Source of the DNA: an uncultured Opitutia bacterium
Lineage (GTDB): Bacteria; Verrucomicrobiota; Verrucomicrobiia; Opitutales; Opitutaceae
DNA: 48,292 nucleotides
Assembly: GCA_903827245.1 (NCBI GenBank)
Contig: CAIKHO010000049.1
Coordinates: forward strand, 1 to 48,292
Reading direction: 5' to 3'
Shown: one piece after another, positions 15,701 through 23,300 of the stretch
Layout of the letters: each line of letters opens with the position of its first letter
How positions within the stretch are numbered: position 1 is the stretch's first letter
Notes under the pieces: model-generated
Told to the model about the DNA's origin: nothing
Seen by the model: only the letters and a program-made list of their open reading frames with translations
Database searches by the model: none
Made by a program: the position numbers and the translations under genes

Positions 15701-17391
15701 TTTTCCTCGAGCGTTCCTTTGAACTCGTGGTGGCCTTGCACTCGATCCTCAAAGCGGGCGGGGCCTATGTGCCACTCGATCCGGATTACCCAATAGAGCG
15801 CATCGCCTACATGCTAAAGGATGCGGACGTCGCGCTCGTGCTGACCGTGGCATCTCACGCGGACCGTTTGCCGGCGACGCGGGCGAAAATCGTGTGTCTT
15901 GATGAGCCAGAATCGGGAAGTCGTGCGCCAGTCTCGCCGAGGCTTCATGCCGGGAGCGCCGCGTACATGATCTACACCTCCGGGTCGACCGGGCGACCCA
16001 AGGGAGCAGTGAATACCCACGCGGGAATCCTCAACCGTCTGCAATGGATGCAGGAGGCGCTGCCGCTATCGGCAGATGATCGCGTGCTGCAGAAGACGCC
16101 CTACAGCTTTGACGTATCGGTCTGGGAGTTTTTCTGGCCGCTTATGACCGGCGCGACGCTCGTGGTGGCGGAGCCAAGGGCGCATCAGGACCCCAGGCAC
16201 CTGATCGAACTGATCGTCGCCGAGCGGATCACCACCTTGCACTTCGTGCCGTCCATGCTCCGCGCCTTCCTCGACACCTCGGGAGTCGAACGCTGTATCT
16301 CGCTGCGCCAGATAATTTGCTCCGGGGAGGAGTTGCCGCGCGATCTGGCCCGCCTTTGTCAGGAAAAATTGCCGGCTGGTGCGCTGCATAATCTCTATGG
16401 TCCGACCGAGGCGGCGGTGGACGTGACTTGGCATGCATGCACCGAGGGAGACGGTGGGCCAGTGCCGATTGGGAAGCCAATCGCGAATCTTGAAATCCAC
16501 GTGCTCGACCGGGAGTTGCAGCCGCTCCCAGTCGGTCTCCCGGGTGAGGTTTATCTCGGCGGAATCGGCCTCGGACGGGGATATCACGGGCAGCCGGCGC
16601 TCACCGCCGAGCGATGGATCCCACATCCGCATTCGACGGAACCGGGCGCCCGACTGTATCGCACCGGGGATATCGGGCGGCGGACCGCGCACGGTGAGGT
16701 CGAGTATTTGGGGCGCGTCGATTTTCAGGTGAAACTGCGTGGACTAAGAATCGAGCTCGGAGAGATCGATGCAGCTCTTCGGTCGCATCCCGCCGTGGCC
16801 GATGCCGTGTGTACTCTGCGCACGGATACGTCGGCGGGTGCGCGGTTGGTGGGCTATATCGTGGCGCGGGCCACACCGCTGACGAGCGTGGAACTTCGCA
16901 CTTGGCTGGGCGGGCGATTGCCCGAATACATGGTGCCGGTCGCCTGGGTCTTCCTGACTGCGCTGCCGCTCTCACCGGCCGGAAAGATCGATCGACGAGC
17001 GCTGCCGCCGCCCGTGGCGGAACGTCCAGCCGTGCGGGTCGCGCCGCGCGACGCGGAAGAGATCGCGATAGCCGCGATTTGGGGCGAGGTGCTTGGCCGC
17101 AACGATGCCGGCGTCACGGACGATTTCTTCGAACTGGGCGGACATTCGCTGGTCGCGACGCAGGTGACGACACGGCTCCGGGAACGGTGTGGTGTCGTGC
17201 TGCCGTTGCGCGTGCTGTTCGAACGGACGACGGTGGAAACGCTGGCCGAGGCGGTCCGCGCGGCCCGGGCGAGCGTGCAGCCGGTCTCTCCGGCCGTGGA
17301 ACTGCGTCGCACCTCGCGCGCCCGGCGAAAGGTCGTCGTGCAAGATGACGGCGAAATCGGCGTGGTCGAAATGACCCGGGGGGATTCGTAA
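9739..17391 (+). CDS. NRPS, docking-C-A(LLM)-PCP-C-A-PCP: Gly and Ser modules
   Basis: 2550 residues. The first 50 residues form a TubC-type beta-hairpin docking domain. Module 1: C domain (active site HHLVADA, with Ala where Gly is usual); an A domain interrupted by a luciferase-like monooxygenase at about 745-1087, between A4 (FDISVLE) and A5 (NLYGPTETT); PCP serine S1416. The specificity residues read D-I-L-Q-I-G-L-V-W-K, close to the glycine code. Module 2: LCL-type C (HHIVSDGW); A domain with D-V-W-H-I-S-L-V-D-K, matching serine; PCP serine S2470. The N-terminal C domain should condense the 3-hydroxyacyl chain from the PKS with glycine. The gene starts on ATGA overlapping the PKS stop, and four bases separate its stop from the next ATG. 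Codes were read by hand alignment to GrsA; Ser is firm, Gly is good. Confidence 0.93.
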   Translation: MTPDDVLHDCARLGVKISLHDGSLRVRGPAGAVTPELRAALTTHKVALLAHLSTPHDQLVPLSPAQRSLWLLHQGEPASLPAYNIRAARRFHGPLDAERLTRALSAVVARHEPLRTSFHDRGGEPWQRIAPEVSVQIARTDISHLPAEAKEADWQARLAAEGGRAFDLRTAPLFSVDLVRLSRTEHVLILNAHHLVADAWSAGLLLRELASAYAASEIPQPTRTFHFSDHVQVQRRAAEVESGRAALEYWTGELAGVPTLQLPVDFPAATAASYRGASEAFTLDPVVARELRALVRAEGATLFHSLISSFAVLLQRLSGQQDFGIGTTLAGRDSREAEELIGYCVNLVVVRQRLDEAVSFRELIRRARSNALAAFQHQAAPFDQIVHALRVPREPGVTPLFQVMFLYLQAARDEASFSGLEVEALPVPSTTAKYELSLHVEDHGDQLSGLIEYNSTRFESATIRRFIDTWQTLLRGLVATPDAAVRRLSAVNETDARRLLVEFNATATPADFAGGIAAAIQAQARRSPEAVALVHEDRAWTYAQLEAAADLFAGRLRAAGVGPECLVAVCVERSAEMLIALLAILKAGGGYLPLDPAFPADRIGFMLKDAGPILLLTQRHLGVALPVDAVPRILVDGIAEANTRPVATVDAAHPAQVAYVIYTSGSTGRPKGVMVTHGNVMNFFAGMDAQLGPGPGVWLALTSISFDISVLELFWTLARGFKVVLQSDEPKGEIVRTATPTRPLNFSLFYFSGDARQPGPGKYRLLMEGAKFADENGFAAVWTPERHFHAFGGLFPNPSVLGGALAVATRRVAIRAGSVVLPLHDPVRVAEEWATVDNLSGGRVGVSFASGWHQRDFALAPQHYAERRRLLFSQLAQVRALWRGDSVTRLDGRGETTELRTLPRPLQPELPVWITAGGDPETFRLAGEVGAGLLTHLLGQSPDELEAKIAHYRGAWRAAGHAGEGHVVVMLHTFVGNDLPEVRARVRGPFREYLRSSVDLISGVAKGLGLDLHAPGFTDDDFEALLDHAFEHYFETSALMGTPASCRPLVERMRAMGVDEIACLIDFGVEEDAALAALEPLAMLRESVHRQAVAVRSVAEQFAQHAPTHLQATPSRARMLLLDPAVASVLGSLERMIVGGEALPPALALELGATVRGEVHNLYGPTETTVWSTGNRVERDAADTRIGRPLTNQQVYVLDDRWQPVPIGVTGELYIGGQGVTRGYLGRADLTAERFIPDAFGPVHGGRLYSTGDLARWRSDGTVECLGRVDDQVKILGHRIEPGEVEAVLASHPAVRFVAVTAPLGRDGTHRLVAYVVAKSEPAPKAADLREWLQGRLPDYLVPSAVMFLPALPLTPNGKINRRALPVPETAVTRRENEYVAPRTPGENLVASIWAKVLSLPRIGVHDNFFEIGGHSLLAMQMIARLRVAAGVDLPLRSVFETPTVAGIAKRLAEYDASGAAGGAGGDVACVPRDGQPLVLSFGQSRIWFIEQLDSGRSTYNMPAAIRLRGRCDPAALAASFTALGQRHEALRTRFPMRDGGPFQEVLAADDCSFALTMEDLREIPAPDRERVARARVDMEAGTPFVLAAGPLLRARLLRVADEDYLLVFVIHHIVSDGWTMGLITRELTTLYAAKVAGVPDKLPAIAAHYVDFAAWQRDRLSEETLRPRLDFWRKYLAGSAAAEIPGDRPRPRLLDGHGREYRFIWPAELTGALQLAAHREGVTLFVTLLAGFYALLTRYTQQDDLVVGTSVANRVRPEFEAMAGFFVNLLPVRVDTSGNPTFRELVARVKQAWLDGYAHQDTPFEALIDAVAPGRDPSRTPIFQTMLVLLNAPSAAPRLEGLEIELLPVENRTAKFDLTLLAEEVNGELRWIAEYRTELYSEATIARLAEHLRRLLSAAVAVPTDRLFALPLLGAEEGTALQSWNRTGKTYPSGRWIHEYPAQVAGGATALVFAGRRLSYGEFTARTDALASQLVELGVGPESLVAVFLERSFELVVALHSILKAGGAYVPLDPDYPIERIAYMLKDADVALVLTVASHADRLPATRAKIVCLDEPESGSRAPVSPRLHAGSAAYMIYTSGSTGRPKGAVNTHAGILNRLQWMQEALPLSADDRVLQKTPYSFDVSVWEFFWPLMTGATLVVAEPRAHQDPRHLIELIVAERITTLHFVPSMLRAFLDTSGVERCISLRQIICSGEELPRDLARLCQEKLPAGALHNLYGPTEAAVDVTWHACTEGDGGPVPIGKPIANLEIHVLDRELQPLPVGLPGEVYLGGIGLGRGYHGQPALTAERWIPHPHSTEPGARLYRTGDIGRRTAHGEVEYLGRVDFQVKLRGLRIELGEIDAALRSHPAVADAVCTLRTDTSAGARLVGYIVARATPLTSVELRTWLGGRLPEYMVPVAWVFLTALPLSPAGKIDRRALPPPVAERPAVRVAPRDAEEIAIAAIWGEVLGRNDAGVTDDFFELGGHSLVATQVTTRLRERCGVVLPLRVLFERTTVETLAEAVRAARASVQPVSPAVELRRTSRARRKVVVQDDGEIGVVEMTRGDS
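11971..13000 (+). other. Luciferase-like monooxygenase domain embedded in the glycine A domain
   Basis: About 343 residues are inserted between adenylation core motifs A4 and A5. They share ERHFHAFGGLFPN and VDNLSGGRVGVSFASGW with the PKS-embedded copy. The A domain resumes at about 13039 (HLQATPS) with its later motifs intact, so this is a tolerated insertion and not a disruption. The glycine A domain of MtaG/MelG (myxothiazol, melithiazol) also carries an embedded monooxygenase, thought to form alpha-hydroxyglycine before amide release. Here the module is the first of nine, so the oxidised residue would stay inside the chain unless it is cleaved. Confidence 0.88.
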
Positions 17392-17395
17392 TCGC

Positions 17396-20300
17396 ATGGA
17401 CGCCTACGTTGCACCTATTTCGCAAGCCCAGCGCCGGCTGTGGTTCCTCGACCGCCTCGAGCCAGGGAGTCCGGTCTACAACATCCCCGTGGCGGTGCGA
17501 CTGCGAGGAGCCCTGGTGCACGCCGCAGTCGCACGCGCGCTGCAGGCGATTGTGGAGCGGCACGACACGTTGCGCACGATCTTTGCCGTGGAGAACGGCG
17601 AGCCGGTGCAAGTCGTACGTGACACTTTGGTCGTCGCCATGCCAGTCGAGGCAGTGGCCGACGATGGCGCGCTTGCCGCCCGGTTGGAAGCGGAGGCCCG
17701 GCTCCCGTTTGATCTGGCCAAAGGCCCCCTGGTGCGAGCGGTTTTATTTGCGCGCGCCAGCGACGATCATGTGTTGATGCTGACGATGCATCACATCGTA
17801 GCGGACGGATGGTCATTGGGCGTATTGGTCAACGAGTTTTCCGAACTCTATCGCGCGGACATGGCGGGCCAAGCGCCGGCACTGGCGGAGTTGCCGGTGC
17901 AGTTTACCGACTTCACTGACTGGCAAAACGAAGTGCTCGCGGGCGAGGGGGCTGCGCGTGAACTTACGATTTGGCGGGATCACCTCGCCGGGGCTCCTAC
18001 CGCCCTTGAGCTACCGGCGGATTTTCCGCGACCTGCCGAACAGAGCTATCGGGGAGCATTACTGCAGCGAACGTTGCCAGCAGAATTGACGGCCCCTTTG
18101 CAAGCGCTGGCCCGCCGCGAAGGAGCGACACTGTTCATGGTGTTGCTGGCGGCGTTTGAGACGCTGCTTTCGCGTTGGTCTCGGCAGAGCGAGTGGTTGA
18201 TCGGTACGCCCGTGGCGGGGCGCGAACGGTCGGAGACTGAGCAATTGATCGGGTTCTTCGTGAACACACTGGTGTTGCGTGTCGACCTCGAGGGCGATCC
18301 GACTTTTCTCGAATTTCTCGCACGAACCAAACAGGAATGTCTCGGGGCGTTTGGACGGCAGGACACGCCTTTCGATCGCGTGGTTGATGCCGTGCAACCG
18401 GAGCGTGATCGCAGTCGCACGCCGTTATTTCAGGTTTACTTTACCCTGCAGAATGCGCCACGTCGTGAACTAGCACTGCCCGGGGTCCGGGCGGAGGTGA
18501 TCGAAGTCGACACGGGCACAGCCAAGGTAGACCTAACACTCGCGATCGAGGAGTCGCCCGGCGGGCTGATGGCACGGTGGGAATTTTGCACCGACGTGCT
18601 TGCCGCCGAAACGGCCGCGCGGCTGGCGCGTAGTTACGAGACGCTGCTCGGCGGGATCGTGGCGGAGCCGCAACAACACGTTTCACGGCTGCCATTGCTT
18701 GATCCGGCTGAACGCTTGGCAGTCACGACTCGCGGGAGTGGGGAGGCGCGGGATTTCTCCAGGGAAGAGTCGCTGGGGGCCTGGTTCTCCCGGCAAGCGA
18801 GCCGTACGCCTCAAGGTGTGGCGGTCTCCTGTGATGGCGAAAGCCTTACCTATGCCGAGTTGGATCGGCGTTCGAACCAGTTGGCCCGTTACCTTCGCCG
18901 GGGAGGAGTGGAGGCCGGTTCACTCGTCGGCTTGTGTCTGGGCCGGTCACTCGAGCTTGTCATCGGCGTTCTGGGTATTTTGAAGGCCGGTGGCGCTTAT
19001 GTTCCACTCGATCCCGCGTACCCACGCGAACGCCTAGACTTTATGATGCGGGACAGCGGGATCGAAGCGCTGGTCACGCACGGGGTGGTGTCCGGAATCG
19101 AGCACAACCGGTGGGTCGACTTCGCGGCGCAAGCAAGTGCGATTGCGGCGGAAAGTGCCGAGCCGTTGGTGGAATGCGTTGGCGCAGAGGATGGGGCCTA
19201 CGTGATTTATACCTCGGGTTCGACCGGGAAGCCGAAGGGTTGCGTCGTGACGCATGGCAACGTAACGCGGCTTTTCCGCGCGACGGATCACTGGTATGGC
19301 TTTGGCGCGTCGGACGTGTGGACCTTGTTTCATTCCTACGCCTTCGACTTCTCAGTTTGGGAAATTTGGGGGGCGCTGCTTTATGGAGGCCGGCTTGTGG
19401 TGGTGCCGTTCGAGACGAGCCGCGCCCCGGCGTTGTTTCACGAGCTACTCGTGTCGGAACGGGTGACCGTGCTGAATCAAACACCGTCAGCGTTCCGGCA
19501 GTTGATGGCGGCGGACCGCGAATTGCCGCGGGCGAAAATCGCGCTGCGTCACGTGATTTTTGGGGGGGAGGCGCTGGAGCTTTCGATGCTGCGGCCGTGG
19601 TTCGAGCGTTACGGCGACGAAATGCCCCAGGTGATCAACATGTATGGAATCACGGAGACGACGGTGCACGTGACATACCGGCGCATTCGCGAGGCCGACT
19701 TGGTGGCAGGCAAGGGCAGCGTGATCGGCGAGCGGATACCGGACCTGACACTGTATGTGGTCGATGCGCACCTGCAACCGGTGCCAGTTGGGGTGCCGGG
19801 CGAATTGCTCGTGGGTGGCGCAGGCTTGGCGCAGGGATATTTGAAGAGACCCGAGTTGACGGCGTCGCGGTTCGTGGTGAACCCCTTTGGCGTGGGCCGG
19901 GTGTATCGCTCGGGCGATCTGGCCCGCTGGCTACCGGATGGCGACCTGGAGTACCTTGGTCGGATCGATGAGCAGGTGAAGATTCGCGGCTTCCGGATCG
20001 AGCCCGGTGAGATTGAACGCGTAATCGCAGCGTTGACTGGGGTGCGCGAGTGCGCGGTGCTCGCGCACGAGGTGCGGGCCGGTGAAAAACGACTCGTCGC
20101 CTATATCGTCCGGTCGCCCGGGACGACGGACCCGGATGAGCGCGAAGTCCGCGACGCGTGCAGGTCGCGCCTGGCGGACTATATGGTGCCGGCGGCCTTT
20201 ATTTTTCTCGAGCGTCTGCCGCTAACCGCGCATGGCAAGCTCGACCGGCGTGCGCTGCCATCACCGGCTGAAGCGGAATCCGTGGCCGCGGATTACGTGG

Positions 20301-23300
20301 CCCCGGCAACACCAACCGAGGTAGCGCTTGCGGCCGTTTGGTCAAGCGTGCTGGGTGTGCCACAGGTTGGCGCGCAGGATAATTTCTTTGCGCTGGGGGG
20401 AGACTCGATTCTCACCATCCAAGTCGTGTCCCTGGCGGCCAAGGCAGGACTCAAGCTCACGCCGAAACACTTGTTCGAGGCGTCGACGCTTGCCGCGCTT
20501 GCCGCCTTGGCGCGTCCCGTGGCGAGTGTCGCGATTGCCGCGACTGCGGGCGAGGGCCGACCGGGGGCGAGTCAGGAGCCCGAATCCTATCCACTGACAC
20601 CGATGCAGGCGGGGATGCTATTCCAGAGCGTATTCGACCCGCACGAGGGAGTATATTTTGAACAAGTCTGGGGGGAACTGCGCGGCCCGCTGGTGCCGAA
20701 CGCATTTCGCGCCGCGTGGCAGGGACTGCTTGACCGCCAACCTGGGTTGCGGACGCGTTTTCTCTGGCGAGATGAGCCGGAGCCACGGCAAGTGGTCGAG
20801 CCGCAGGCAGAGTTGCCGTGGCAGGAAATCGACTGGACTGAAGATGGCAGCCCCGGTGATCTCGCCGCCGAGTGGGAGGCTTTGCTGGGGGCCGACCGCG
20901 CCCGCGGCTTTGTCTTCGAACAGGCGCCGCTGATGCGCGTGACGATCGCGCGAGTGGGCGTGGACCACTGGCGCTGGCTGTGGAGCCATCATCATCTGCT
21001 GCTCGACGGCTGGTGTCTGCCATTGGTGTTTCAAGACGTGCTCGGCGACTACGAACATCGCGTCAATGGCACGGGTGTGGCGCCGGCAGCCGGGTTGCCT
21101 TATCGTGCGTACGTAGACTGGGTGCGGGCGCAGGATTTAGGGGCGGCGGAACGCTACTGGCGCGAACGGCTTGCCGGCTTTGAAGGAGCCCGAGAAATTC
21201 GCCTGCCCGCGCCCAAGTCTGGAGATGTGGCGCTCGCGGGTGAATTGGAGTTGCGCCTAAGTGCCGGGGAAAGTTCCGCGATGCGCCACTGGGTGCGGTC
21301 GCACGGGCTCACTTTAAACACTCTTTTTCAGGGCGCGTGGGCCCTATTGTTGCAACGCTACGGCATTGGCGACGATGTGGTTTTTGGCGTTACGGTATCC
21401 GGCCGGCCGGCAGACTTACCGGGAGCGGAGCGCATCATTGGCCTTTTTATCAATACGCTGCCGCTGCGGGTCTGGGTGGCTGCGGAGCGAGAGGCCGGGC
21501 CATGGCTGCACGATCTGCAACTCGCACAGGCCGAAATGCGCGATTACGAGCACAGCCCGCTCGCCTCGGTGCAGGGTTGGACCGAAGTGCCGAGAGGACG
21601 ACCGTTGTTCGAATCAATCCTGGTATTTGAAAATTATCCGGGCGACGACGCAGTCCGCGCCCTGCGCACCAGCCTTCGTTTGGAGGGACTGCATACGCGC
21701 GAGCAGACCAATTATCCGCTGACGGCCGCGGTGCTGCCGGGGAATGCGATCACCCTAAAACTGAATTTCGATGGAAAGAGGTTCGCGAGGCCCGCGATGG
21801 GCCGGATGCTTGAGCACTGGCGGCAGATTGCCACGGCTCTCGCAGGGCAGGAAGCGGTGAGAATTGGCGAAGTCACGTTGCTGAACGCCGGCGAAATTCA
21901 CCAGATGCGCGCTTGGAGCGGGGCTCCGGTTAATTTCGGCCCGGCGGAGACGGTGGTCGATCTGATTCTGGCTTGGGCGGAAAAGTCGCCGGAAGCACCG
22001 GCGCTGTTGGGCCCCGAGCGGGTCTTAAGCTACGCCGAGCTGGAGCGGCGTACGGCGCAACTTGCCTCGCGACTGGGCCGGATGGGAGTGCGCCGGGGGG
22101 ATCGTGTCGCAGTCTGCCTCGACAAAACTCCGGAGCTGGTGGTCGCATTGCTCGGTGTTCTGCGAGCAGGAGGGGCGTTTGTGCCGCTCGATCCGCGCTT
22201 TGTGCGGGAGCGAATGAAATTTGTCGTCCAAGATGCAGGACCGATCGTACTGCTGGTTCACGAGGCGACGGCGTGGACAACCACATTGGCCAATTTGCCC
22301 GTCGTCACGCTTTCGCCGGATGCAAACGAGCTAGTGGCTGAACGCGGGAGACCGCCGGATATCAAGCTTGCGGGGGACGATCTAGCCTATGTCATCTACA
22401 CGTCCGGATCGACGGGCTTGCCGAAAGGGGTGATGCTCACGCAGGGCGGTCTGGCGAATCTCGCCCAGGCGCAGGCGGCAGCGACGGATCTGGGCCCTGG
22501 TCAGCGCGTGCTGCAGTTTGCCTCGATCAGTTTCGATGCGGCGGTGTCGGAAATTTTCATGCCGCTCGTCTCGGGTGCCGCACTATGGTTGGAGCCGCGT
22601 GACGACGTGCCCGACCCGAGGGATTTTGCCGGAAGGATGCGCAAAGCCCGGATCGACCATGCTACGCTGCCGCCGACGTTGCTAGGGGCGCTGCGGCCAG
22701 CAGATTTTCCGACGCTGCGCACACTGCTGATGGTAGGTGAAGCGGCAAGCGATGAACTCTACCGGGAGTGGGCGAAGGGCAGACGATTGTTCAACGCGTA
22801 CGGCCCGACCGAAATTACGGTGTGTGCCACCATGGCGGAAATTCCGGAAGAGATCGACACCATCTCACTCGGACGGCCTTTGGCGAACCTCACGGTTTTT
22901 GTGCTCGATGCGCAGCTAGCGGCGTGTCCCGCCGGTGTGGTTGGCGAAATCTGCGTGGGTGGTTTAGGCGTGGGCCGCGGTTATTTGAACCGTCCGGAAC
23001 TCACAGCGCGGCATTTCGTGCCCGATCCGTTTTCCACGGTGCCCGGCGCGCGGCTCTATCGGACCGGCGACCTTGGCCGTTGGCTTGAGGACGGTCGCGT
23101 GGAATTTCTCGGTCGGGCCGATCAGCAGGTGAAGATCCGAGGATTTCGCGTGGAGCCGGGCGAGGTTGAGGCGGCGCTGGCACAACACCCCGACGTGGCG
23201 AGCGCGCAGGTCGTGGTCCGCGACGATGGCACCGGGACAAAATTCCTTGCCGCCTACGCGGTGGCGCGTGACGGGGTGACCCCGACGACCGGTGCATTGC

